Source of the DNA: Sphingobacterium endophyticum
GTDB taxonomy: Bacteria; Bacteroidota; Bacteroidia; Sphingobacteriales; Sphingobacteriaceae
Length of the DNA stretch: 64,000 bases
NCBI RefSeq assembly: GCF_009733535.1
Contig: NZ_ML771899.1
Span: forward strand, 569,834 to 633,833
Reading direction: 5' to 3'
This document shows positions 24,599-33,626 of the stretch, in pieces. A program made the position numbers and the translations under genes. Under the pieces are notes generated by a model. The model was not told the DNA's origin. It searched no databases and saw nothing but the letters and a program-made list of their open reading frames with translations. The first letter of the stretch is position 1. The number at the start of each line of letters is the position of its first letter.

Positions 24599-27499
24599 TT
24601 ATGCTTCTTCTTCTGCTTTTTCGGTAATACTATATTTATAGAATAAAGTATAAGGGTCTGATGGATAAACGACAGCATCAGGATTATGTTTGAAAGGAAT
24701 GTCTGTATTAAACAATTCCTCCAATTTCTCACGAAGGAATTCGATAAAGACTTTTTTCTGGTCTTCCAGGATTAAATCTTCGAAGACCAAACTTCCCGAT
24801 CTGTTTCTGAATAATGTCCCGTCTTCACGCATCCTTCTGGCAACATATAGGTGTGGTTCTAAACCTTTAACCCCAACGATCTGTTCGTAAACAAAAGCAT
24901 AGAATAAAGTTTGTAAAAGTGCTTTGTTTTCTGTGTTTTCAGCAAATACTTTGTCTAAGTTGCCAAAGACCACCTGATCTGCCCCAGTTTTATAATCAAC
25001 AATTCTTAATTTATGTTGCCCTGATTTGGTTATGACTTCGTCAACACGGTCAATAATACCATATAATTTTATTTTTTCAGGTTTACCATTAATTTCAATG
25101 TCAAAGTCTAAGAAATAGTCCTGATCATTTTCTAATTCAACAATCCGAATCGATTCATATTGATCGATATCATATTGCAAATACATCTTAATATATTCAG
25201 AAGATATCTTATGCATTATATGTTGCAAACTGTTCAAGTCATCTACCTTTTGAAAAGTGGCTTGGTATTGTTTTGCTATTTCATGGAGAACTGTTTCATC
25301 GACTTTTTCAAGTGCGTGAACGAGTTCTTGGGTAGAGACAAAGTCCTTTTTTTGAAGAAATGGGGTTAATAGTTGTTCCATACATTCATGGATAACTGTA
25401 CCTAATTTATTCATTTCGAACTCCTGAGAGATAGAAGGAGGTTCTTTAATTTCGGCAACATATTTTAAGAAAAACTGCAAAGGAGACATTAAATACGTTG
25501 TAAAAGCTGATGCAGATAGAGCCTTTTTATTTTGAATATAGGAACCATATAACTTATTCCAAATTTCTCCTTTTTTTTCTACGATTAATTCTGAAGGTTG
25601 ATCCGGGAATAATAAGGCTTGCTGCTGTGTCTTTTTAATGAAGTTAAATTTAGTTTCAAAACTTAGTTGTTTGATAAATCTACTTTCTTCTCCAGTACTA
25701 TTTTCATCTACAATACCATTATAGAAGAGGTTGATATCTGTGCTGTATTGAAAGTGTCTATAAAATAAATAAGCAGAAAGAGCATCTTGATTTTCAAGGA
25801 TAGGCAATCCATAAGCCTTTCTTAAGTTGTTGGGTAAAAAAGTAGCTGAGCTCGAGGTTTTTGGTAAAATCCCTTCATTTGCACCCAGGATATATATACG
25901 GTCAAAATTCAAACATCGACTTTCAAGAAGTCCCATAATTTGTAATCCATATAATTGATCTCCTTCAATTGCGGAATTGATTGGTGACAATGCTTTTTTG
26001 ATTAATCCAACCTGAAAAAGGATACTTAGGTTTCCCAATTTTTGAAATCCCAACTGTAATTGATTCAAAACCTTTTTCGTTTCAATAAGAAGATTGGATT
26101 CAATTACCTTAGTTCTTCCATCTAAAGCCAAACTATTTAAAAGGTCGTCAAGAATTCGGACCATTGCCGGAATAAGATCCTCAGAGCTGTTTAATGTTTT
26201 AAAAAAATAAGGTATTACAGAAGTACTAATGTCGATATCTTCTACTGGAATTTCAAATAATTGCTTTTCGGCAGAATCTTTTTGAATTGATTGTTTTTGG
26301 CTTCTACTTACTTTCGTTAATGGATGGCTTAAAAATGTTTCGAGCAATTGGAAAGGAATGTTTTTCTTCTTTTGCTGTGAAATTAAAAGTTGTACCTCAG
26401 TCCATAAATCTAATAAACCATACAGAGGAGATTGAATTAAAGGATAACCCGTGGTGATATTGATGTCAATTTTAGGCAGACTCTGTAATAGAGGAACCAA
26501 GAGACTTTCATCAGCTAAAAGTATTGCGGCTGTTTCCTTCTTGAAATCAATTTGTTCTCCATCTTTCAATACTTCGTGTAATAATTTCGTTTCACTATTC
26601 TTCCCTAAGGTCTGGAATAGTTTAACATCAGTTGTCCTAGTTCCAATAAAATTAGGAGCTTCAGCAAGGGAGTTAATCAATCCGGTACGAAAGATGTTTT
26701 TCCGAAGGAATAAACCGGCTTCCTGAATTTTATCATCTAAATAATGGGAATCTACATCAAAATAGAATAGAGCTTTATCCTCTTCCTGCCAATGTTTGAA
26801 CAGTTTGGCTTCAGCATTATTAAGCGCATTGAATCCAACAAATAGCACCTTCTGATATCCTTGGATGAAGTTTTGGTTTTCAGCTTTCCCTTCTGCCAAT
26901 TGCCTGTAAATAGTTGGAAAGTTGGTTTGGTTTTCAGCTTTTAATTTTTCTTTAAATGTATGGTAAAGTATTGGGAGGCGCTTCCACAGTGCAAGAAATC
27001 TCTGTTGTACTGCAGTGTGGCCTTTCATACTGAAAGATTTCCAAAATTGTTTGATGAATGATTGCTGCTCCTCGGTGAAATGTTGAAAGGTTATATCTAT
27101 CTCCGTTGTATCAAAAAGTTCCATATAGATCTGATCAATGGGGACCAAATCATAGTCTAACTGTCCAAAATCACTTAATATGATTTCAGCAATAGGATAA
27201 AACTCTTCTAAGGTTTCGGGGTCTTTTCCTTCTTGGGCTAAAAGTTCATTATGGATTTCGTAGAGAAAAAAGAATTGACTGAGTGGAGTAGTCTGCAAAC
27301 TTTTAGTCGATTGACCAAAAAATTCTTGGATAGTGAAAAACTGAGGCGACCAAATTGCTTGGCCATAGACATCCACCAGGTGTTTCTTTAAATAAGTTAT
27401 AGGTCTTTTGTTATTGAATACAATAGCAAGATCTGAAATGTCTTTACCGAATCTTGTCTGTATATCTTCTGCAACTAATCTTAAAAATGGTTTTTCCAT
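24599..27499 (-). CDS. AddB-like PD-(D/E)XK nuclease/helicase-fold protein
   Basis: A 966-residue protein resembling the AddB subunit of AddAB recombination nucleases. The N-terminal two-thirds has a degenerate UvrD-like fold (VLFVGFNALNNAEAKLFKHW, YILGANEGILPKTSSSATFL) without a clean Walker A, as expected for an AddB of this phylum. The C-terminus has a RecB-type nuclease: GTVIHECMEQLL, a central Glu, and IVDYKTGADQVV with the metal-binding Asp and Lys. The Fe-S cysteines of Bacillus AddB are not evident. It starts 8 bp after the AddA-like gene. Confidence 0.85.
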   Translation of the reverse strand: MEKPFLRLVAEDIQTRFGKDISDLAIVFNNKRPITYLKKHLVDVYGQAIWSPQFFTIQEFFGQSTKSLQTTPLSQFFFLYEIHNELLAQEGKDPETLEEFYPIAEIILSDFGQLDYDLVPIDQIYMELFDTTEIDITFQHFTEEQQSFIKQFWKSFSMKGHTAVQQRFLALWKRLPILYHTFKEKLKAENQTNFPTIYRQLAEGKAENQNFIQGYQKVLFVGFNALNNAEAKLFKHWQEEDKALFYFDVDSHYLDDKIQEAGLFLRKNIFRTGLINSLAEAPNFIGTRTTDVKLFQTLGKNSETKLLHEVLKDGEQIDFKKETAAILLADESLLVPLLQSLPKIDINITTGYPLIQSPLYGLLDLWTEVQLLISQQKKKNIPFQLLETFLSHPLTKVSRSQKQSIQKDSAEKQLFEIPVEDIDISTSVIPYFFKTLNSSEDLIPAMVRILDDLLNSLALDGRTKVIESNLLIETKKVLNQLQLGFQKLGNLSILFQVGLIKKALSPINSAIEGDQLYGLQIMGLLESRCLNFDRIYILGANEGILPKTSSSATFLPNNLRKAYGLPILENQDALSAYLFYRHFQYSTDINLFYNGIVDENSTGEESRFIKQLSFETKFNFIKKTQQQALLFPDQPSELIVEKKGEIWNKLYGSYIQNKKALSASAFTTYLMSPLQFFLKYVAEIKEPPSISQEFEMNKLGTVIHECMEQLLTPFLQKKDFVSTQELVHALEKVDETVLHEIAKQYQATFQKVDDLNSLQHIMHKISSEYIKMYLQYDIDQYESIRIVELENDQDYFLDFDIEINGKPEKIKLYGIIDRVDEVITKSGQHKLRIVDYKTGADQVVFGNLDKVFAENTENKALLQTLFYAFVYEQIVGVKGLEPHLYVARRMREDGTLFRNRSGSLVFEDLILEDQKKVFIEFLREKLEELFNTDIPFKHNPDAVVYPSDPYTLFYKYSITEKAEEEA

Positions 27500-27507
27500 G
27501 ATCTTAC

Positions 27508-30500
27508 TTATTTCACTTCTACTAATTCTTTGGACTTTGCATAATATAAATATCCTTTGATATTGCTATATCCAACATTTTTTAAGGCATTCATATATCT
27601 GCCTACTTGCGTTTTATGGTTAATGTAATCCCCTTGGGTAAATTTGAAATCTAGCACAATGGTCTCATTCTGGTTTGTAAAAACTTTATCTGGCCGTTGG
27701 GTACTTCCATCTTCTAAAATAATGCTTGATTCATTCCACACCTTAAAATCCCCTGTAAGCCAGGTGTTGATTATTGGGTGGTTCCATATCTGTTGTATTT
27801 CCTGCAATAAAGATTCTTTTTCATCGACTGCCAATACACCTTCTGCAATAAATTGGTCAACGAAATGGTTTATTTCAGATTCATCCTTGACTAAGGAAAC
27901 AATCTCATGGGCCAACACACCATATTGCGCAGCTTTTTCCAGCATTAGAATGTTATTGATATTACGACTTGTCGATTTTTCCAATGCGGTTTCTAAAGCA
28001 TCAGATTGAGGATAGTCGTATAATTCGATTTTTAGTTTATCATCATTTGAATCCTTTTCATTCCTAGAAACTTCATTTTCTAATAGTGGGTCATTTATTT
28101 GTAGAGAATTGTTTTCTAATTGATAGGGAGAATTAGGGGAATTCAAAACTTGAATTAGTAAATCACTTATAAATTCATTTTTAACTTCCGTTCCGGTTAT
28201 TTCTCCTGTTTTCTTATCGACGATATCTTTAAATTGAGGTGCAGTAATATATAAATGGCGTTTAGCTCTTGTCGTCGCCACATAAAATGTATTTAATGCA
28301 TCCATGTAATTAAATAGCATTTCCTCATAGTACTGTTTATAGAAAACAGATTTACCTAAAGTTTGGGTGTACTTTACGGGGATTTTTCCAAGCTCAGAAA
28401 AAGGACTGTCCAATACATCGATCCAAAAATCTCCATTAGTCATACCATCAATTTTCCAGGAAGAGAACGGAATCATCACTACCTCATAAGCGAGGCCTTT
28501 AGATTTGTGAATCGTAGTAACTTCTATTGCGTCAATCTTACCATTAGCAGGTAATACGGCTCTTTCACCGTCTTCATCCCAATATTCCAAGAATTGAATA
28601 ATCCCTCTTTCCCCCTGTGTTGAAAATGCTGTCGCAATATCTTTGAAAGCAAGGAGATAAGGTAAATGAATGCTTCCCTTGTCTCCCAATTGGTAAATAT
28701 CAATAAGTTTTTCTACCAAGTGAACCAGTGGTAATTTCTGTAGCAAGGACCATGATTCTATCAATTGACTTGGCAATACTTGTGCTAATTCATTCAGGTT
28801 ATTGTCTTTAAATTTTAACCAGTTATCTTGTTCAAAGTTGGAACTGTTGTTTGCCAACTGATATAGATAAGCCATATTTGCATGGTGAATTACATGTTTA
28901 TTTGACTGAAAAACCAAAGCTCTTAGGGTTTCAATAATCAAATTTATCGCATGGTTTGAAATCAAGGTAAGTGCATCACCGGAAATAACTTCAAATTGTA
29001 ATCCTTCGGAGTTTTTGAATTTCATCAATTCCTGGATTATCAGCTTTGCCTGTGCATTGCTTCGTACCAGGATGCCGATATCAGATGGCTTATAAGTGCC
29101 GTTACTAATCCACTCGCCAATTTTGGAGCATAGCACTTCTAAGGATTGATCTATTACCTGATTATTTCTGTATCGTCCATCTGAAACAGGAAAGAAATTA
29201 ATCTCAATATTTCCTAAAGGTTTTCCCGGGCTCAATTTGCTCTCAGGAATAAGTTGAGCGCTATTTTCATAGGCCTTGACTAATAAATTGTCATTGCCCA
29301 TTTCCAACCACCAGCCATAATCCTCATTAGAGAGTCCTTCAGCAACTTTTTCATTGAGGATTTGCTGCATTAGCGACGGAATTCTGTCAAATAAATAATT
29401 ATTAAAATTGATGATGTTAGGAAGACTTCTGTAATTAGTTTCCAGGGTGCCGCTATCAATAAATTGATTAATTTTATCAGCCCTTAAATGAAAGTTTTGA
29501 GTTACTTGCTGTTCTACTTGTTGAAGGAGGATTCTCCAATCACCATTTCTCCAACGGTAGATACTCTGCTTGACATCCCCAACGACTAAATGCTCGCTTA
29601 TTTTTCCGGTTGCATCTGCAAGTGCATTTAAAAGTAGTGGGCTATAATTTTTCCATTGAATTCTGGAAGTATCCTGAAATTCATCGAAAAGGAAATATTT
29701 GTATCTATTACCTATTTTTTCCCAAATAAACGTAGGGTCACTATGTTCATCTAATCCAAGTTTGTTTAATAGTATCTGTGCATCTGAAATCAATTGAGCT
29801 GAATTGTTTTTACGCCATTGGCTCAAAAGGTCGCTCATCTCTTTTAATAGGCGCAAAAAATATAAATTACTACTGACAGCTTGATAAGCAATATAACTTG
29901 CGAAGTGCTGCTGAAGAGTTAGGATAGCGTCCAATGCAGGTTGAATACCTTGTATATAATCATATCGAATCTCTTTTTTGGAATCTGTAAATGCCTCTTC
30001 GTTATCTACTAATACGGTGAACTTGTCAAATATTTTTTCTTGGATATCGCCTATCGAAATCTTTCGTAAATCCACATTAATTTTTGCTGCGGAAACTAAC
30101 TTGTTTTTAGATTTAGATTTCATTTCCGACTCATCAATATTTAAGCTTCGATATACTGATTTGAAAGTCTCCAATCCCTGTTCAAGTGCCTTTATGAAAT
30201 TGTTGGATTTCTCTTCAATTTCCTTATTTAAAAGGTTGAAAATTTTATGGGTATCAGCAGCTATCATATAGCTGTCAAATTCTTGGAAGTTCTCTGAAAA
30301 TATCAACCCTGCCAATCCCATTAATTGTTGCCTATAATTCCAATTCTCGTTTCTGCCAATCTTTTGTTCGGCATAGTTGATTATCCATTCAAGAAGGTCA
30401 GGACGGTCATCCAACAATTGATTCAGCATAATGGTAAGGTCTTTCTTGACCTTATTGATATTCATTTCTATAGCATATCCTGAATCCAGGTTAAGTTCAT

Positions 30501-30882
30501 AAGTAAAGCTTCGAATTACCTTTTGAGAGAATCCATCAATGGTGCTAACTGAAAAGTGGCTATAGTCATGTAAAATCCTTCTGTATATATGCTGTGCTTT
30601 TTCCTGAATGGTAAATGGGTCCCAGCTTGGGTTTTGTAATATGAGCTGCTTTCTATATTGTTCGATTGCATCGTTGCTGTCACCAATAGCAAGACCGTGT
30701 AAGACTGACATTATCCTACTTTTCATTTCAGCAGTAGCTTTGTTTGTAAAAGTAACCGCTAATATTTCTCTATAACTACTTTCCTTAGAAAGCAAGAGGG
30801 TAAGGTAGTGGATTGTTAGACTAAATGTTTTTCCTGATCCAGCAGAAGCCTTTACAATTTTTAAAGGAGCAATTCTTTGCAT
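27508..30882 (-). CDS. AddA-like UvrD helicase/nuclease
   Basis: A 1124-residue superfamily 1A helicase with a C-terminal nuclease domain, the AddA type. It unwinds and trims double-strand DNA ends for recombination. Walker A is KASAGSGKTFSL (residues 10-21), Walker B is FLFDEFQDTSR, and later motifs are GDVKQSIYRWR, NYRS, IGILVRSNAQAK and TIHKSKGLAYEVVMIP. The nuclease domain has YGVLAHEIVSLV and IVLDFKFTQGD with the catalytic Asp-x-Lys. It pairs with the AddB-like gene 8 bp downstream. The regulator downstream of the pair is probably a separate unit. Confidence 0.92.
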   Translation of the reverse strand: MQRIAPLKIVKASAGSGKTFSLTIHYLTLLLSKESSYREILAVTFTNKATAEMKSRIMSVLHGLAIGDSNDAIEQYRKQLILQNPSWDPFTIQEKAQHIYRRILHDYSHFSVSTIDGFSQKVIRSFTYELNLDSGYAIEMNINKVKKDLTIMLNQLLDDRPDLLEWIINYAEQKIGRNENWNYRQQLMGLAGLIFSENFQEFDSYMIAADTHKIFNLLNKEIEEKSNNFIKALEQGLETFKSVYRSLNIDESEMKSKSKNKLVSAAKINVDLRKISIGDIQEKIFDKFTVLVDNEEAFTDSKKEIRYDYIQGIQPALDAILTLQQHFASYIAYQAVSSNLYFLRLLKEMSDLLSQWRKNNSAQLISDAQILLNKLGLDEHSDPTFIWEKIGNRYKYFLFDEFQDTSRIQWKNYSPLLLNALADATGKISEHLVVGDVKQSIYRWRNGDWRILLQQVEQQVTQNFHLRADKINQFIDSGTLETNYRSLPNIINFNNYLFDRIPSLMQQILNEKVAEGLSNEDYGWWLEMGNDNLLVKAYENSAQLIPESKLSPGKPLGNIEINFFPVSDGRYRNNQVIDQSLEVLCSKIGEWISNGTYKPSDIGILVRSNAQAKLIIQELMKFKNSEGLQFEVISGDALTLISNHAINLIIETLRALVFQSNKHVIHHANMAYLYQLANNSSNFEQDNWLKFKDNNLNELAQVLPSQLIESWSLLQKLPLVHLVEKLIDIYQLGDKGSIHLPYLLAFKDIATAFSTQGERGIIQFLEYWDEDGERAVLPANGKIDAIEVTTIHKSKGLAYEVVMIPFSSWKIDGMTNGDFWIDVLDSPFSELGKIPVKYTQTLGKSVFYKQYYEEMLFNYMDALNTFYVATTRAKRHLYITAPQFKDIVDKKTGEITGTEVKNEFISDLLIQVLNSPNSPYQLENNSLQINDPLLENEVSRNEKDSNDDKLKIELYDYPQSDALETALEKSTSRNINNILMLEKAAQYGVLAHEIVSLVKDESEINHFVDQFIAEGVLAVDEKESLLQEIQQIWNHPIINTWLTGDFKVWNESSIILEDGSTQRPDKVFTNQNETIVLDFKFTQGDYINHKTQVGRYMNALKNVGYSNIKGYLYYAKSKELVEVK

Positions 30883-31018
30883 AAAGATGACTATGGTTTT
30901 GAAGTATTTGAATATCGGAAAATTTTAGTACTTAGTAGGCAGTAAATGAATTTAGATTTCCGTAAAATGGGGTATTACTTTATATTTTTAGGTTAATCAG
31001 CTAACAGTAAATGGACTA

Positions 31019-31049
31019 TTGCTTTAATTAATAATACTTTGTATCTTTG
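31019..31049 (+). promoter_or_regulatory. rpsP promoter (TTG-N20-TATCTTTG)
   Basis: TTG at 31019-31021 and TATCTTTG at 31042-31049 match both boxes with 20-nt spacing. The leader is about 50 nt. Confidence 0.65.
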
Positions 31050-31051
31050 CG

Positions 31052-31077
31052 TCCCCTCCTGCATGTAGCACGGGGGA
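31052..31077 (+). promoter_or_regulatory. Hairpin in rpsP leader
   Basis: TCCCC (31052-31056) can pair with GGGGA (31073-31077), with an inner TGC/GCA helix (31060-31062 with 31068-31070). It occupies the 5' end of the predicted rpsP leader and could stabilise the mRNA or bind a ribosomal protein; neither is shown. Confidence 0.35.
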
Positions 31078-31106
31078 TATGTTGAATACATAAAATAAAA
31101 TAAAAC

Positions 31107-31643
31107 ATGGCAACTAAAATCAGATTGCAGAGACATGGTAAAAAAGGGAAACCTTTTTACCACGTAGTAGTAGCAGATGCACGTGCTCCACGTGATGGTA
31201 AGTTCATTGAGCGTTTAGGTTCATACAACCCAAACACTAACCCAGCAACTATCGTTTTGGATTTCGAAAAATCTTTAGACTGGGTGAACAAAGGTGCACA
31301 ACCTACTGACACTGTTCGCGCTATCCTTTCTTACAAAGGTATTTTGTACAAAAAACATTTACAAGGTGGTGTGAAAAAAGGTGCTTTCGATGAGGCTAAA
31401 GCTGAAGAACTATTTGCAAAATGGAACGAAGGTAAAGATGCTCAAATCGAAGGTAAAAAATCAGGTTTAGCAAAATCTAAAGAAGAGACTCAAAAAGCTG
31501 CTTTAGCTGCTGAAGCTAAGAAAAAAGAAGACAGAGCTGCTGCTATCGCTGCTAAAAACGCTCCTGTTGCTGAAGAAACAGCTACAGAAGAGGCAGAAGA
31601 AGCTGCTGACGCTGCAGAAAACACTGAAGAAACTGAAGGTTAA
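31107..31643 (+). CDS. rpsP: 30S ribosomal protein S16 with long C-terminal tail
   Basis: A 178-residue protein. Residues 1-80 are a normal S16 ([35 protein letters not shown]). The remaining hundred residues form a tail rich in Ala, Glu and Lys ([20 protein letters not shown]; ending in an acidic Glu/Ala stretch), predicted to be helical or disordered. Extended S16 tails occur in Bacteroidota; their role is not known to me. Unlike the common rpsP-rimM-trmD operon, a terminator and a new promoter separate it from rimM. Confidence 0.97.
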   Translation: MATKIRLQRHGKKGKPFYHVVVADARAPRDGKFIERLGSYNPNTNPATIVLDFEKSLDWVNKGAQPTDTVRAILSYKGILYKKHLQGGVKKGAFDEAKAEELFAKWNEGKDAQIEGKKSGLAKSKEETQKAALAAEAKKKEDRAAAIAAKNAPVAEETATEEAEEAADAAENTEETEG

Positions 31644-31664
31644 TCTTCATAAAGTATTCAAAAT

Positions 31665-31697
31665 AGCCGGTTCAAAATGTTGGACCGGCTTTTTTTC
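31665..31697 (+). terminator. Terminator after rpsP
   Basis: AGCCGGTTC (31665-31673) pairs with GGACCGGCT (31682-31690) with one G-U, followed by a T7 run. Confidence 0.88.
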
Positions 31698-31750
31698 TGC
31701 GTAAAAGGCTATAATAAATGCTTGAAATAGGCGGAAGGAAAAGAAATCCG

Positions 31751-31758
31751 TATTTTTG
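31751..31758 (+). promoter_or_regulatory. -7 promoter element for rimM (TATTTTTG)
   Basis: TATTTTTG matches TAnnTTTG and lies 17 nt before the rimM ATG. The nearest upstream TTG is 26 nt away, a little far. Confidence 0.45.
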
Positions 31759-31775
31759 GCAACCAACGAGTAAAT

Positions 31776-32300
31776 ATGACAAAGGAACAATGTTTTTATA
31801 TAGGGTATATTAGTAAAACCCGTGGATTGAAGGGTGAGGTCCAAATGTTTTTTGAGTTTGAGCAATACATGGATTTAGACTTTGATGTTGTATTCCTTGA
31901 AATAGACAAGAAATTGGTTCCTTTTTTTGTTGATACTATTAAATTGCAGAACAATAGTACTGCCTATGTGAATTTTGAAGATGTCGACCACATTGACAAA
32001 GCACAGCCACTATTGAGGAAACAAGTGTATTTGCCGAATGATAAAATGCCGGAGCGTGATCCTGAAGATTTTACATATAAAGATCTGGTAGGTTATATTG
32101 CTATTGAAGAATCGGAAGGGGAGTTAGGCGAAATTACAGAAGTGCAAGAAATGCCGCAGCAATTTATTGCGACCGTTGATATTGATGGTCGAGATGCAAT
32201 GTTCCCATTAAATGAAGATTTTATCGTAGGAATCGACCCGGAAGAAAAAATAATCGTATTAAAACTCCCTGAGGGATTGATTGATATGTATTTAGAATAA
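31776..32300 (+). CDS. rimM: Ribosome maturation factor RimM
   Basis: A 174-residue 16S rRNA processing factor that binds S19 in the maturing 30S head. It has the N-terminal RimM barrel (FYIGYISKTRGLKGEVQMFF) and a C-terminal PRC-barrel (DLVGYIAIEES, GELGEITEVQEMPQQFIATV, FPLNEDFIVGIDPEEKIIVL). Length is normal. It is preceded by its own promoter and followed by a strong terminator, so it appears to be a single-gene unit. Confidence 0.95.
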   Translation: MTKEQCFYIGYISKTRGLKGEVQMFFEFEQYMDLDFDVVFLEIDKKLVPFFVDTIKLQNNSTAYVNFEDVDHIDKAQPLLRKQVYLPNDKMPERDPEDFTYKDLVGYIAIEESEGELGEITEVQEMPQQFIATVDIDGRDAMFPLNEDFIVGIDPEEKIIVLKLPEGLIDMYLE

Positions 32301-32301
32301 A

Positions 32302-32337
32302 AAAGAAAGGAAATCATGCGATTTCCTTTCTTTTTTT
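32302..32337 (+). terminator. Terminator after rimM
   Basis: AAAGAAAGGAAATC (32302-32315) pairs with GATTTCCTTTCTTT (32320-32333) over a 4-nt loop; the T-run follows. Confidence 0.88.
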
Positions 32338-32382
32338 ACTTAAGATTTTGAGATTAGGTTGCTATTAACGATATTAGCCCTC

Positions 32383-32480
32383 GCTTATAGAGAAAGGCAG
32401 AGGGACTAGACCCGCTGAAGCCTTAGCAACCTGACACCAGTCAAGGTGCTACATTCTACCCCAATATGGGAAAGATAAGC
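32383..32480 (+). ncRNA. SAM-I (S-box) riboswitch
   Basis: The aptamer core is recognisable: P1 GCTTAT (32383-32388) with ATAAGC (32475-32480), the conserved AGAGGGACTAGACCCGCTGA region with GAAGCC, then TTAGCAACC, the P3 arm CACCAGTCAAGGTGC and the closing AAAGATAAGC. It lies 48 bp upstream of metF, a usual S-box target. By known S-box behaviour, S-adenosylmethionine binding should stabilise P1 and reduce metF expression. Confidence 0.93.
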
Positions 32481-32502
32481 TAAGAATCCAGGATCCACTG
32501 TG

Positions 32503-32514
32503 TTCTCTCTAAGC
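32503..32514 (+). promoter_or_regulatory. Anti-P1 segment of the SAM riboswitch expression platform
   Basis: TTCTCTCTAAGC can pair at 11 of 12 positions with GCTTATAGAGAA (32383-32394), the 5' strand of P1 and beyond. The pairing excludes P1, so the two folds are mutually exclusive. The segment is 14 nt before the metF ATG and there is no T-run, which points to control of translation initiation or mRNA stability rather than intrinsic termination (inference). Confidence 0.5.
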
Positions 32515-32528
32515 CTTAATATATTTTT

Positions 32529-33485
32529 ATGAAAATCGTAGACCACATCAAGAACGCTAAGGGCAAGACCTTATATTCATTTGAGTTATTACCTCCTGCA
32601 AAAGGTCAGGGAATTCAAAGTATTTTCCAAACCATGGACGAATTGATGGAATTCAAACCTCCGTTTATTGATGTGACTTATCATCGTGAAGATTATTTAT
32701 ATAAGCAGCATGCCAACGGATTGCTGGAACGTGTTTCTTACAGAAAAAGGCCTGGAACTGTTGCCATCTGTGCTGCAATAATGAGTAAATATAAGGTTGA
32801 TGCTGTCCCGCATTTAATCTGTGGAGGTTTCACCAAAGAAGAAACTGAAAATGCTTTAATAGACCTTAACTTTTTAGGGATTGACAACGTATTGGTTCTA
32901 AGAGGTGACGCTAGAAAAGGGGATGCCGATTTTATACCAACACCTGAAGGACACGCTTATGCAACTGATCTTCTAAAACAGGTGGTGGATATGAACCAAG
33001 GTTCATACCTACATGAGGATATTGGCACTTCGGAAAAGACAAATTTCTGTATTGGTGTTGCAGGCTATCCTGAAAAGCATTTTGAATCTCCAAATTTTAA
33101 TACCGACTTCAAATGGTTGAAAAAGAAAGTAGAAATGGGAGCGGAGTTTATTGTAACCCAAATGTTTTTTAATGTAGAGAAATATAAAGAGTTCGTGAAT
33201 AAATGCAGAGAAAACGATATCCATGTTCCTATTATTCCGGGATTGAAACCACTGACGACTAAGAAGCAATTGATTACACTTCCAAGGATATTTCACTTGG
33301 ATATACCCGAGGATTTAAGCGATGCGGTTGAATCTTGTAAGACAAATGCTGATGTTAGACAAGTCGGTGAAGAATGGCTGGTTCAACAATGTAAAGAATT
33401 AATCGAATTTGGAGCCCCTGTCCTACACTTTTACACCATGAGTAACCCGGGACCTACCAGGAAAATCGTAGAAAAATTAGTTTAA
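32529..33485 (+). CDS. metF: Methylenetetrahydrofolate reductase
   Basis: A 318-residue flavin enzyme that reduces methylene-THF to methyl-THF, the methyl donor for methionine. TIM-barrel motifs are YSFELLPPAKG with the conserved Glu, FIDVTYHRED, HLICGGFTKEE, NVLVLRGDARKGD with the FAD-binding Arg-Gly-Asp, FCIGVAGYPEKH, GAEFIVTQMFFN and PIIPGLKPL. The preceding SAM riboswitch explains its regulation by the pathway product. A terminator follows, so it is monocistronic. Confidence 0.96.
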   Translation: MKIVDHIKNAKGKTLYSFELLPPAKGQGIQSIFQTMDELMEFKPPFIDVTYHREDYLYKQHANGLLERVSYRKRPGTVAICAAIMSKYKVDAVPHLICGGFTKEETENALIDLNFLGIDNVLVLRGDARKGDADFIPTPEGHAYATDLLKQVVDMNQGSYLHEDIGTSEKTNFCIGVAGYPEKHFESPNFNTDFKWLKKKVEMGAEFIVTQMFFNVEKYKEFVNKCRENDIHVPIIPGLKPLTTKKQLITLPRIFHLDIPEDLSDAVESCKTNADVRQVGEEWLVQQCKELIEFGAPVLHFYTMSNPGPTRKIVEKLV

Positions 33486-33514
33486 AAGCAACATGTTTAT
33501 CAAATAATAAGAGC

Positions 33515-33546
33515 AAAGGGCGGATGTTTACCATTCGCCCTTTTGT
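33515..33546 (+). terminator. Terminator after metF
   Basis: AAAGGGCG (33515-33522) pairs with CGCCCTTT (33536-33543), followed by T-rich sequence. Confidence 0.85.
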
Positions 33547-33626
33547 TTTATGCTGTTAAATTATGTTAATCAGCATTCTTGATTCTAATACTTTATTAAA
33601 TTTAATACTATAAACTAACCACAATC

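Noticed and set aside
24571..24732. N-terminal extension of the LysR regulator
   Set aside because: It overlaps the end of the AddB-like gene on the same strand in another frame, and the LysR fold starts at the ATG at 24570.
27644..28009. A 121-codon plus-strand ORF inside the AddA-like gene
   Set aside because: Antisense shadow of a well-supported helicase gene; no recognisable protein features.
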